DNA of 17,866 nucleotides, from assembly GCA_910586605.1 (NCBI GenBank), contig CAJUJR010000059.1:1-17866 (forward strand). The letters run 5' to 3'. Of the stretch, positions 1-6,035 are shown one piece after another. The notes under the pieces are model-generated. The model saw only the letters and a program-made list of their open reading frames with translations, was not told the origin of the DNA and did not search any database. Every line of letters begins with the position of its first letter. Position 1 is the first letter of the stretch. A program made the position numbers and the translations under genes. The stretch is from an uncultured Lachnospiraceae bacterium (GTDB lineage: Bacteria; Bacillota; Clostridia; Lachnospirales; Lachnospiraceae).

Positions 1-135
1 GAGCTAAATTGTCCTACAGGAAGGAATGTCTCTCTAAATTTTTGTCAGTTTGTAATTTCAGGAACTTTCGCTTTTTACAGAAAATTAGAAATCCTGCTTT
101 CTCATGCTGCACATAATGAAAGCGTTCCACAGGGG
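1..135. other. Left-edge sequence, no identified gene
   Basis: No recognisable gene. One plus-strand frame is open from the window edge to a TAA at 184-186 (about 61 codons), but it has no visible start, resembles no family I know, and a second frame is also open for much of the stretch. CGCTTT (70-75) and AAAGCG (119-124) could pair. In related bacteria obgE often precedes yhbY; it is not seen here. Confidence 0.3.
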
Positions 136-189
136 AAGATATTTTTTATTTCCTTAGATTTGGCTACGGTTGGCTGTGAACCATAACCA
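136..189 (+). repeat. Dispersed intergenic repeat, left copy (inverted relative to 17813-17866)
   Basis: This 54-base stretch matches the reverse complement of 17813-17866 at 46 of 54 positions without gaps, including an identical first 21 bases. Bases 162-171 and 179-188 form the arms of a stem-loop around the 7-base loop 172-178: eight Watson-Crick pairs, plus two C/A oppositions that become G-U pairs on the minus-strand RNA. The copy lies 49 bases before the yhbY promoter. Just downstream are short AACCAT units (179-190) and AACCGT (192-197). Confidence 0.75.
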
Positions 190-238
190 TGAACCGTAAA
201 AAGTAAATGCTGTTGTCCTGACAGTTCAGCAGGAATGG

Positions 239-267
239 TTGCTTTTTGCTTTAAAGAATGCTACAAT
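239..267 (+). promoter_or_regulatory. Promoter of the yhbY-nadD-yqeK-rsfS operon
   Basis: TTGCTT (239-244), a 17-base spacer and TACAAT (262-267), with the extended -10 TG at 259-260. Transcription would start near 274, 29 bases before the chosen yhbY start. The in-frame ATG at 258 lies inside this promoter, which argues against it as a start codon. Confidence 0.7.
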
Positions 268-302
268 CAGAAATTGAATGGCAGAAGGAAAGGAAGAGTA
301 GG

Positions 303-638
303 ATGACAAGTAAAGAAAGAGCAGAATTAAAAGCACAGGCAATGAAACTTGACAGTATTTTCCAGATTGGGAAGGCAAGCCTGACGCCGCAATTAGTAGA
401 GGCGGTGAAGGATGCGTTGGCAGCACGGGAGCTGATTAAAGTTTCTGTATTAAAAAATTGTGCGGACGACCCAAGAGAATTAGCAGAGATAGTCTCTGAG
501 CGTACTGGTTCGCAGGTGGTACAGGTGATTGGGAAGAAGATTGTATTATATAAAAAAAATATGGAAAAAGAAGAAAAAAGGCGCCGTGCGCTAAAATTGA
601 AGGCAGGGGCAGGAAAGAGAACAAGGCGCAATGGGTAA
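303..638 (+). CDS. yhbY: YhbY-family CRM-domain RNA-binding protein
   Basis: A small basic protein of 111 residues from the chosen ATG, made of one CRM (KH-like) RNA-binding domain. Family members associate with pre-50S ribosomal particles and are thought to help large-subunit assembly. The N-terminal half carries the family signature GKASLT (about residues 23-28) followed by a helix rich in A, L and E. The second signature is VIGKKIVLYKK near residue 75. The tail is very rich in K and R, consistent with rRNA contact. The ATG at 303 is preferred over the one at 258 because AGGAAGAG lies just upstream and the earlier ATG falls inside the promoter. It is the first gene of an operon and overlaps nadD by 8 bases. 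Confidence 0.88.
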   Translation: MTSKERAELKAQAMKLDSIFQIGKASLTPQLVEAVKDALAARELIKVSVLKNCADDPRELAEIVSERTGSQVVQVIGKKIVLYKKNMEKEEKRRRALKLKAGAGKRTRRNG

Positions 639-1245
639 GACCGGCATTATGGGCGGGACATTTGACCCAATCCATTGTGCGCATATACGGATGGCACGTT
701 GTGCAATGGAACAAAAAAATTTAGACAGAGTTTTATTTATGCCTTCTAAAAATCCGCCTCATAAGGCAGGGAAGAATGTTTCGGATGAATGGCTGCGGGC
801 GCGGCTTGTTAAGTTGGCGATTGAAGACGAAGAGGGCTTTTGTTTTTCAGATTTTGAGTTAAGGCGTGATGGGACGACTTATACAGCTAAGACGTTAGCT
901 TTATTAAAAAAGCAGTGCCCGGAGGAAGAGCTCTATTTTATAATGGGCGGTGATTCCCTGTTCCAGTTTGTGCATTGGTATCACCCGGAAGAAATAGCAA
1001 AATATGCTGTGGTTCTTGCTGTAAGCCGGGGGAGTATGGCGGCAGGGCAGATGGAAGGTCAGGCAGAACTTTTGGCCGCCAGGTTCCAGGGGAATTTTGA
1101 GCTTATCCAAATGGAGAAAATGGATGTCAGTTCCAGTTTAATCCGTGAAAAGCTTATAAAAGGAGAAGAAGTCCGTGGAATGCTGCCGAAAAAGGTATAT
1201 GAATATATTATGGAAAATGGCTGTTATGGTTTAGATAAGGAATAG
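631..1245 (+). CDS. nadD: Nicotinate-nucleotide adenylyltransferase
   Basis: Joins ATP to nicotinate mononucleotide to give deamido-NAD, the step before NAD synthetase in NAD biosynthesis; cytoplasmic. The 204-residue length is normal for NadD. The N-terminus shows the nucleotidyltransferase signature GGTFDPIH (residues 8-15). The second part of the motif reads HCAH (15-18), with Ala where the usual HxGH has Gly. SKNPPHK, about 40 residues in, is the expected substrate loop, and the C-terminal SSSLIRE stretch matches the family ISSTxIR motif. The start overlaps the end of yhbY by 8 bases, suggesting translational coupling. The nadD-yqeK-rsfS order is conserved in Firmicutes, which supports the call. 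Confidence 0.95.
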   Translation: MGKTGIMGGTFDPIHCAHIRMARCAMEQKNLDRVLFMPSKNPPHKAGKNVSDEWLRARLVKLAIEDEEGFCFSDFELRRDGTTYTAKTLALLKKQCPEEELYFIMGGDSLFQFVHWYHPEEIAKYAVVLAVSRGSMAAGQMEGQAELLAARFQGNFELIQMEKMDVSSSLIREKLIKGEEVRGMLPKKVYEYIMENGCYGLDKE

Positions 1246-1263
1246 TGGCATGGAGGCTGAAAA

Positions 1264-1857
1264 ATGTGGATATCTATTGACGAAATACAGGATATGGTGC
1301 AAAGAAAAGTAAAAAAAAGGAGATACCAGCATATTCTTGGCGTCCGTTTTACGGCGCAGGCATTGGCAATGCGGTTTGGTGAAGATGTTATGAAAGCTGG
1401 ATATGCCGGGGTGCTCCATGATTGCGCAAAGTACCTTTCCGATAAGGAAATGCTTTTGGCGTGCAGGAAGCGGCAGATTTTTTGCAGTGAAATAGAAAAG
1501 AAGCAGCCTTCCCTGCTCCATGCAAAGCTGGGGGCGGCATTTGCAAAGGAAGTTTATGGGATTACGGATGAGGAAATCCTTTCTGCAATTCGTTGGCACA
1601 CAACAGGTAAACCTGGGATGACGGATTTGGAAAAAATAGTTTTTATAGCGGATTATATAGAGCCAGGAAGGAAGATGCTTCCACGGATGGAAGAAATCCG
1701 AAAAGAATCTTTCCAAAATTTGGACAAGGCAATGTATTTGATTTTGGATAATACGCTTTCTTATTTGAAAGAAGGGAATGCGAAGGACAGGGACACAATT
1801 GATTCATATTCTGTTGACGCATATGATTATTATAAAGAAAGGAATGGGGTAGTATGA
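1264..1857 (+). CDS. yqeK: YqeK-type HD-domain bis(5'-nucleosyl)-tetraphosphatase (symmetrical)
   Basis: A 197-residue HD-superfamily metallohydrolase. YqeK proteins of Firmicutes split diadenosine tetraphosphate into two ADP and stand in for ApaH in these bacteria. The full metal-ligand set is visible: H23, the H52-D53 pair (LHDCAK), H86 (LLHAKLGA), H112 (RWHTTGKPGM) and D130 (FIADYIEPGR). The last two motifs are particularly typical of YqeK. The ATG at 1264 has GGAGG just upstream. It sits 18 bases after nadD, and its stop overlaps the rsfS start by 4 bases (ATGA), so the two are probably translated in a coupled way. Confidence 0.92.
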   Translation: MWISIDEIQDMVQRKVKKRRYQHILGVRFTAQALAMRFGEDVMKAGYAGVLHDCAKYLSDKEMLLACRKRQIFCSEIEKKQPSLLHAKLGAAFAKEVYGITDEEILSAIRWHTTGKPGMTDLEKIVFIADYIEPGRKMLPRMEEIRKESFQNLDKAMYLILDNTLSYLKEGNAKDRDTIDSYSVDAYDYYKERNGVV

Positions 1858-2210
1858 ATAAACAGGCAGAAATGGCCGTTACGGCGTATAAGGCGTTAAG
1901 TGAAAAAAAAGGTGAGGATATCACTATAATAGAAATATCTCAGATTTCTATTATGGCGGATTATTTTGTAATTTCAAATGGGGCAAACCTTCCACAAGTA
2001 CAGGCGATGGTGGAAAATGTACAGGAAAAAATGGGAAAATCCGGCTTTGAGGTAAAAAGAGTGGAAGGAAACCGCAGCAGCAGTTGGATTCTTTTGGATT
2101 ATGGCGATGTTGTGGTTCATATTTTTGATAAGGAAGACCGCCTTTTTTATGATTTGGAGCGTATTTGGAGCGATGGGAAGACGGTTACGCCAGAAGAGCT
2201 GCAGCAGTAA
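1854..2210 (+). CDS. rsfS: Ribosomal silencing factor RsfS (Iojap/DUF143)
   Basis: A protein of 118 residues that binds ribosomal protein L14 (uL14) on the free 50S subunit and blocks joining with 30S, saving energy in slow growth or starvation. The central part shows the family order: IIEISQISIMADYFVISNG (near residues 24-42), then SSSWILLDYGDVVVHIF, then the hallmark RLFYDLERIWSD close to the C-terminus. Length is normal. It overlaps yqeK by ATGA. No hairpin terminator follows before the lexA promoter, so some read-through into lexA is possible. Confidence 0.95.
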   Translation: MNKQAEMAVTAYKALSEKKGEDITIIEISQISIMADYFVISNGANLPQVQAMVENVQEKMGKSGFEVKRVEGNRSSSWILLDYGDVVVHIFDKEDRLFYDLERIWSDGKTVTPEELQQ

Positions 2211-2222
2211 TTTTTATAACTG

Positions 2223-2262
2223 CGAACGTTTGTTTGACAATCCGTGGATAATGTGGTAATCT
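2223..2262 (+). promoter_or_regulatory. lexA promoter with overlapping LexA (SOS) box
   Basis: CGAACGTTTGTTTG (2223-2236) fits the Gram-positive LexA box CGAACRNRYGTTYC at all but two positions. It overlaps TTGACA (2234-2239), which is followed by a 17-base spacer and TAATCT (2257-2262) with TG at 2254-2255 (extended -10). Bound LexA would cover the -35 element, the usual arrangement for autorepression. Confidence 0.78.
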
Positions 2263-2313
2263 ATTCTTAATTCGGAAAAGCTTTTAGAAAGTAAAAATGG
2301 AGGGAAAACTACT

Positions 2314-2931
2314 ATGTCAACTGGAAGGATTTCTGCAAAGCAGCAGGAAATATTAGATTATATTAAGTCAGAGATTTTGTCAAAGGGATATCCGCCCGCT
2401 GTCCGTGAAATTTGTGAAGCAGTTCATTTAAAATCCACATCGTCGGTACATTCCCATCTGGAAACGTTGGAAAAGAATGGCTATATCAGGCGTGATCCGA
2501 CAAAGCCAAGGGCGATAGAGATTCTTGACGACAGTTTTAACCTGATTCGGAATGAAGTAGTCAATGTTCCGATTCTTGGACAGGTTGCAGCAGGAGAACC
2601 TATTTTTGCGGATCAGAATATTGAAGGGTATTTTCCGGTTTTATCAGAAAATATGCCTTCTGGCAATGCGTTTATGTTAAATGTCCGTGGGGAAAGTATG
2701 GTTAATATAGGGATTTATGACGGGGATAAAATCCTTGTCAGGGAGCAAAGCACAGCGTCAAATGGTGAAATAGTTGTCGCACTTGTAGAGGATTCAGCTA
2801 CGGTAAAGACGTTCTATAAAGAAGACGGGCATTACCGCCTTCAGCCGGAAAATGATGCAATGCCCCCAATTATTGTTGATGAGGTGGAGATTGTTGGTAA
2901 GGTGGTTGGATTATATAGGGCATATCGTTAG
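2314..2931 (+). CDS. lexA: LexA repressor, SOS regulator
   Basis: Represses DNA-damage genes; on RecA filaments it cleaves itself and the SOS response is released. It has 205 residues, as usual. The N-terminal winged helix-turn-helix (about 1-70) includes YPPAVREICEAVHLKSTSSVH. The C-terminal S24 peptidase domain shows the cleavage bond Ala93-Gly94 (QVAAGEP), the nucleophile Ser128 in GESMVN and the general-base Lys165 in SATVKTF, so it should be fully self-cleavable. GGAGGG lies upstream of the ATG. The gene has its own promoter with a LexA box, indicating autoregulation. No terminator is seen before the next gene, which may be cotranscribed and so partly SOS-linked. Confidence 0.97.
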   Translation: MSTGRISAKQQEILDYIKSEILSKGYPPAVREICEAVHLKSTSSVHSHLETLEKNGYIRRDPTKPRAIEILDDSFNLIRNEVVNVPILGQVAAGEPIFADQNIEGYFPVLSENMPSGNAFMLNVRGESMVNIGIYDGDKILVREQSTASNGEIVVALVEDSATVKTFYKEDGHYRLQPENDAMPPIIVDEVEIVGKVVGLYRAYR

Positions 2932-3002
2932 GAGATATCAGATGTAAAAAGAACAGCCATAGATAGTAATGATTTATAGTTTTTTTGAGGAAAGGAAAAG
3001 CT

Positions 3003-3611
3003 ATGGGGACAGAGAGCAGATTAAGCCGGATGGAGCAGCAATTTGCATTTATTAAGGAAATTGACGGGGTAAAAAAGATTGGCAGGCAGTCCTATCTAAA
3101 GGATGGCAGCCGGAAGGAAAATGATGCAGAGCATTCTTGGCATCTGGCGATGATGGCGCTTTTGATGGGAGAGTATGCAAATGATACAATCGATTTGCTG
3201 CGTGTGATTTCTATGGTTTTGGTCCATGATATCGTTGAACTGGATGCTGGTGATACATATGCTTATGATGAGGCAGGAAATGCTACAAAGCGGGAGCGGG
3301 AACTTGCCGCTGCTGACAGGATATTCCATATTCTTCCGGAAGACCAGGCAGAGTATTTGAATGATCTTTGGGAGGAATTTGAAGAAAATATTACGCCGGA
3401 ATCAAAATTTGCACATACATTAGATAATATACAGCCTATGATGCTGAATGACGCAACAGATGGGAAAGCTTGGAAAGAGCATCAGGTAAAGCTTTCCCAG
3501 ATTATGAAACGGCAGGAGAAAACAAAGGACGGCTCTGTTTCCTTATGGGAATATGCCAGGGAGAATTTTTTGGAAAGAAACCTCGAATCAGGGGTAATTA
3601 TCAAGGATTGA
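3003..3611 (+). CDS. HD-domain phosphohydrolase, YfbR/HDDC2-like (probable 5'-deoxynucleotidase)
   Basis: A 202-residue HD_3-type hydrolase. Relatives such as E. coli YfbR remove the phosphate from deoxyribonucleoside 5'-monophosphates, so nucleotide-pool control is the likely role; the exact substrate cannot be read from the sequence. Visible metal ligands are H44 (DAEHSWH), the H75-D76 pair (LVHDIVELDAGD) and a later Asp in AHTLDNIQP. The substrate stretch RQSYLKDGSRKENDAEHSWH is typical. The ATG at 3003 is preferred over an in-frame TTG at 2985 because GAGGAAAGG lies between them at good spacing. It follows lexA by about 70 bases and holA starts 21 bases later, so it is probably cotranscribed with holA. 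Confidence 0.85.
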   Translation: MGTESRLSRMEQQFAFIKEIDGVKKIGRQSYLKDGSRKENDAEHSWHLAMMALLMGEYANDTIDLLRVISMVLVHDIVELDAGDTYAYDEAGNATKRERELAAADRIFHILPEDQAEYLNDLWEEFEENITPESKFAHTLDNIQPMMLNDATDGKAWKEHQVKLSQIMKRQEKTKDGSVSLWEYARENFLERNLESGVIIKD

Positions 3612-3632
3612 GGGTTTGTAACAGGAGGGGAT

Positions 3633-4622
3633 ATGAAACGGATTCAGGAGGATATTAAAAGCAGGTCATTTCATTCGGTCTATCTCCTGTATGGAGAGGA
3701 AAGTTATCTTGTCCGTTTATACCGGGACAAATTGAAACAGGCTGTTTTGGATGGGGCAGATGAAATGAATTATTCCAATTTTCAGGGCAGTAGCGTTAAT
3801 TTGCCTGAGGTAAGGGAAATCGCAGAGACCCTTCCATTTTTCCAAGACTACCGGATTATTATCCTGGAAGATACGAAATTGTTTAAATCAGCGAATGATT
3901 TTGTTGAGTACCTTCCTTCTATGCCAGAGTCTACGATTCTTGTTTTTGCAGAAAAAGAGGTGGATAAGAGGAACAAGCTGTATAAATATGTCCAGAAAAA
4001 TGGCCTGGCAGTTGAAATGACACAGATGAAAACTTCTGATACAAAAAAATTTGTTGCAGTAAAGCTTGGTGACAATGGCAGGAAGATTCGGGAAAGCACG
4101 GCGGAGTATTTTTTGGAGCAAGTGGATAATTCCCTGAACAATATTGAAAATGAACTGGAAAAGCTGATTTCCTATACGCATGGAAGGGAAGAGGTTACCT
4201 GTAATGATATTGACGCTGTCTGTAGCGTGCAGGTGACAGGGCAGATTTTTAAAATGCTAGATGCAGTAGCTGCTGGGAACCGCAAGGAGACATTTTTACT
4301 TTATCATGACTTGCTTGCGCTAAAAGAAAGCCCAATGTCTATTCTGTATTTATTAACCAGGCACTTTAATATTTTGCTGCAGGTGAAGGATGCGCCGTCT
4401 GGGTTGTCAAGGCAGGAACTGGCAAAAAAGGCAGGGGTTCCCCCTTTTACGGTTGGCAAGTATCAGAGCCAGTGTAAACATTTTACAAAAGAAAAGCTTT
4501 GTAAAATGCTGGAACTGTGTATTAATACCGAATATTGCTTTAAACAGGGAAGGATTTCCGACCAGATTGGCGTGGAGATGCTGTTGCTGCAGTTTGCCTC
4601 AACAGATGAAGCAGTTGGTTAG
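3633..4622 (+). CDS. holA: DNA polymerase III subunit delta
   Basis: A subunit of the clamp loader that opens the beta sliding clamp during chromosome replication. The 329 residues match the usual length. The start SVYLLYGEESYLVRLYRDKL (about 15-34) is the characteristic N-terminus of the delta AAA+-like fold, which lacks a working Walker A site. Later segments TLPFFQDYRIIILED, NSLNNIENELEKLISY and KESPMSILYLLTRHFNILLQ follow the family through the middle and the C-terminal collar domain. AGGAGGGG precedes the ATG. Its stop codon shares bases with the stop of the convergent membrane-protein gene, leaving no room for a terminator between them. Confidence 0.95.
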   Translation: MKRIQEDIKSRSFHSVYLLYGEESYLVRLYRDKLKQAVLDGADEMNYSNFQGSSVNLPEVREIAETLPFFQDYRIIILEDTKLFKSANDFVEYLPSMPESTILVFAEKEVDKRNKLYKYVQKNGLAVEMTQMKTSDTKKFVAVKLGDNGRKIRESTAEYFLEQVDNSLNNIENELEKLISYTHGREEVTCNDIDAVCSVQVTGQIFKMLDAVAAGNRKETFLLYHDLLALKESPMSILYLLTRHFNILLQVKDAPSGLSRQELAKKAGVPPFTVGKYQSQCKHFTKEKLCKMLELCINTEYCFKQGRISDQIGVEMLLLQFASTDEAVG

Positions 4623-5308
4623 AGCGTGTGAGTTTCTCTTGGCTGTTTAGTTATATCTCTAGCCAGAAAGGAGTCTAAAGGCTTTTTTAACCGATTGGTG
4701 AAAAATTTTACGGCAATTCCAGTGAGAAGCGCAGATATAATCGTGCCTTCCCGCGTTCCGACTATCTTTAAATGAAAGAAAAGCAGCGATAGAATGATGG
4801 ATAGGACAACACATAGTACATCAAAGGCAATTTTTATATTACCAAAATTTTTATGGATAGTATCGGAAATTGCTTTTACAAAGGCTTCTCCAGCGTTTAA
4901 AATGACATTTGCTATAACAGATAGGGAAATCCCAAAGCCAAGGATGCCGATTCCGATAAAAACTAATGTCAGCCGAATTGGGTAAGTATCTGCCGGAATA
5001 GCAGATACAATCCACATACCAAGATCTGTGAACCAGCCAAATAAAAAAGAGAGCGGAATTTGAAGCAATTGTATGGGCTGGAAATTTTTCCGTAAAATGA
5101 CAATCTCACCAAATATTAAGACACAGTTCCAAATAATCAGCCATGTTACAAGTGACATGGCCGGGAATCTACAGCTCATTAAATTTGCAATAGAAGAAAT
5201 GGGTGAAACGCCCAATTCACCATGTTTTGTAAATGCAACACCAAGGGCTGAAAAGAATAAGCTGATTATAAATAGGATATATCTCTTTGCAGTTTCATTT
5301 TTGTTCAT
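4619..5308 (-). CDS. YczE/YyaS/YitT-family (DUF6198) integral membrane protein
   Basis: A 229-residue protein with about five or six hydrophobic segments. The conserved N-terminal pattern FSALGVAFTKHGELGVSPISS (after about 14 residues) and the later GFGISLSVIANVILNAGEAF identify the YczE/DUF6198 group. The function of these membrane proteins is not established; transport or secretion-related roles have been suggested for relatives. The ATG at 5308 is chosen because AAAGGAG lies 8 bases before it; the alternative TTG at 5314 is too close. It overlaps the end of marR by 14 bases, so it is the second gene of a marR operon and likely under that regulator. Its TAA overlaps the holA TAG. Confidence 0.85.
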   Translation of the reverse strand: MNKNETAKRYILFIISLFFSALGVAFTKHGELGVSPISSIANLMSCRFPAMSLVTWLIIWNCVLIFGEIVILRKNFQPIQLLQIPLSFLFGWFTDLGMWIVSAIPADTYPIRLTLVFIGIGILGFGISLSVIANVILNAGEAFVKAISDTIHKNFGNIKIAFDVLCVVLSIILSLLFFHLKIVGTREGTIISALLTGIAVKFFTNRLKKPLDSFLARDITKQPRETHTL

Positions 5309-5735
5309 TGTCAATACTCCTTTGTTTCATATTTTCGCTTATTTTCATAAGCATTTCAGTAAGCAGCGTTGTTTCCTGTTCGGAAAGATTGGATAACGCG
5401 CATTTTTCAATTTTCTCAAATTGAGCAATAACTTTGCAAGCAAAGTCTTTTCCTTTCTCTGTAAGGTATACATATAAATTTCTGCGGTTACCGTTCTTGT
5501 TTTTACGGATTATGAGTTTCTTATTTTCCATGCCAAGCAGAACCGAAGTCAAGGTTGCTGGTTCAATGTAGCATGCTTCAGCAATTTCCTTTTGCACGGC
5601 GCCTTCATGAAAAAGAAGATATTCAAGGATTTTGGGCTGTCCAGAAGTCAGTTCTGGGTTATGGATGTTTGAAATCAATGCTTTTTGAAATTGTTGATAA
5701 TTGGCCATAATCAGGTAATGTATTGAGTTTTGCAT
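5295..5735 (-). CDS. MarR-family winged-helix transcriptional regulator
   Basis: 146 residues, usual for MarR. The winged helix-turn-helix occupies about residues 35-105: the recognition part is EIAEACYIEPATLTSVLLGMENKKLI (roughly 50-75), and the wing carries KNGNRRNLYVYLTEKG (near 79-94), a highly typical MarR wing. The flanking helices would form the dimer interface and the ligand pocket. The ligand is unknown; the coupled membrane protein suggests a transport or stress substrate. GAAGGG lies just before the ATG. A strong promoter and a 13-base palindrome lie upstream (5759-5806), so autorepression is likely. The gltB promoter diverges from the same region. Confidence 0.92.
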   Translation of the reverse strand: MQNSIHYLIMANYQQFQKALISNIHNPELTSGQPKILEYLLFHEGAVQKEIAEACYIEPATLTSVLLGMENKKLIIRKNKNGNRRNLYVYLTEKGKDFACKVIAQFEKIEKCALSNLSEQETTLLTEMLMKISENMKQRSIDNEQK

Positions 5736-5758
5736 GTCATCCCTTCTTTCTTTAGAAA

Positions 5759-5771
5759 TCTAATTATTAGA
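5759..5771. promoter_or_regulatory. Candidate MarR operator (palindrome)
   Basis: TCTAATTATTAGA is a perfect inverted repeat of 6-base arms about one central base. It lies just downstream of the marR -10 element, at the expected transcription start. TTAGAAAT also occurs twice here as a direct repeat (5752-5759 and 5767-5774). Position and symmetry fit an autoregulatory MarR site; binding is inferred. Confidence 0.55.
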
Positions 5772-5777
5772 AATATA

Positions 5778-5806
5778 ATTATAAAGGTCAGGAGATGGAA
5801 TGTCAA
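5778..5806 (-). promoter_or_regulatory. Promoter of the marR operon
   Basis: Read on the minus strand: TTGACA (5806-5801), exactly 17 bases, then TATAAT (5783-5778), a full-consensus housekeeping sigma factor promoter. Transcription would start near 5771, giving a leader of about 36 bases. The -35 box lies 15 bases from that of the divergent plus-strand promoter. Confidence 0.8.
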
Positions 5807-5821
5807 GAGTGAAAAATGGTA

Positions 5822-5850
5822 TTGCTTTTTTAGAAAAGATGTGATATAGT
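5822..5850 (+). promoter_or_regulatory. Promoter facing gltB
   Basis: TTGCTT (5822-5827), a 17-base spacer, then TATAGT (5845-5850) with TG at 5842-5843 (extended -10). Transcription would start near 5857, about 180 bases before gltB. It is the best plus-strand promoter seen before gltB, but an intrinsic terminator follows immediately at 5872-5902. Confidence 0.65.
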
Positions 5851-5871
5851 AACTAAAGTTGATGAACAAAG

Positions 5872-5902
5872 GGGTTTAGCATTTTTTGCTGAACCCTTTT
5901 TT
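5872..5902 (+). terminator. Intrinsic terminator in the gltB leader
   Basis: GGGTTTAGC (5872-5880) pairs with GCTGAACCC (5888-5896) through nine pairs including one G-T, around a 7-base loop, followed directly by six T (5897-5902). It lies between the promoter at 5822-5850 and gltB. It could be an attenuator, or end a very short separate RNA of about 45 bases. Confidence 0.7.
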
Positions 5903-5905
5903 GTG

Positions 5906-6014
5906 TTATAGGAAGTTGCTGTAACATAGTGGTTGTTGACAAGAATTGCAAAGCAATTCTTGCTAGCGCACCAGCGCTGGCGGTGAGCTTTTTTGAGTGA
6001 TAGGTAATTGTGCC
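5906..6014 (+). repeat. Structured intergenic repeat, copy A (upstream of gltB)
   Basis: Aligns along its length with copy B (12172-12247). Shared blocks are TTATAGGAA, TTGC, TGTAAC, TAGTGGT, AGCGC, GGCGGTG, TGATAGG and a final TGCC. ATAGG blocks lie at both ends in the same orientation. Compared with copy B it carries about 29 extra bases forming a perfect 10-bp hairpin (5940-5962, loop AAA) and an extra AGCGCT. Each copy directly follows an intrinsic terminator hairpin. Confidence 0.7.
5962..5994 (+). terminator. Second terminator-like hairpin within repeat copy A
   Basis: Two alternative foldings exist. GCTAGCGC (5962-5969) can pair with GCGCTGGC (5974-5981) with one G-T pair. Otherwise GCT and CACC can pair with GGTG and AGC, ending at 5988 right before six T (5989-5994). 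The second form looks like a terminator. Copy B has a similar hairpin at 12203-12223 followed by a broken T run. Confidence 0.4.
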
Positions 6015-6035
6015 ATAGTTAAGGAGGAATGAAAC

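Noticed and set aside
258..302. Longer yhbY start at ATG 258
   Set aside because: The codon lies inside the extended -10 promoter, upstream of the expected transcript start; ATG 303 has a ribosome binding site and matches family length better.
1231..1716. 161-residue minus-strand open frame opposite yqeK
   Set aside because: It lies opposite conserved HD-domain coding sequence and resembles no family; treated as a shadow frame.
5936..5964. TTGACA at 5936-5941 as a gltB promoter
   Set aside because: No acceptable -10 element lies 16-18 bases downstream; the TTGACA partly belongs to the hairpin of repeat copy A.
5857..6035. Known glutamine riboswitch or T-box in the gltB leader
   Set aside because: I could not find the T-box TGGN antiterminator motif or the conserved core of glutamine aptamers; the leader is largely the dispersed repeat.
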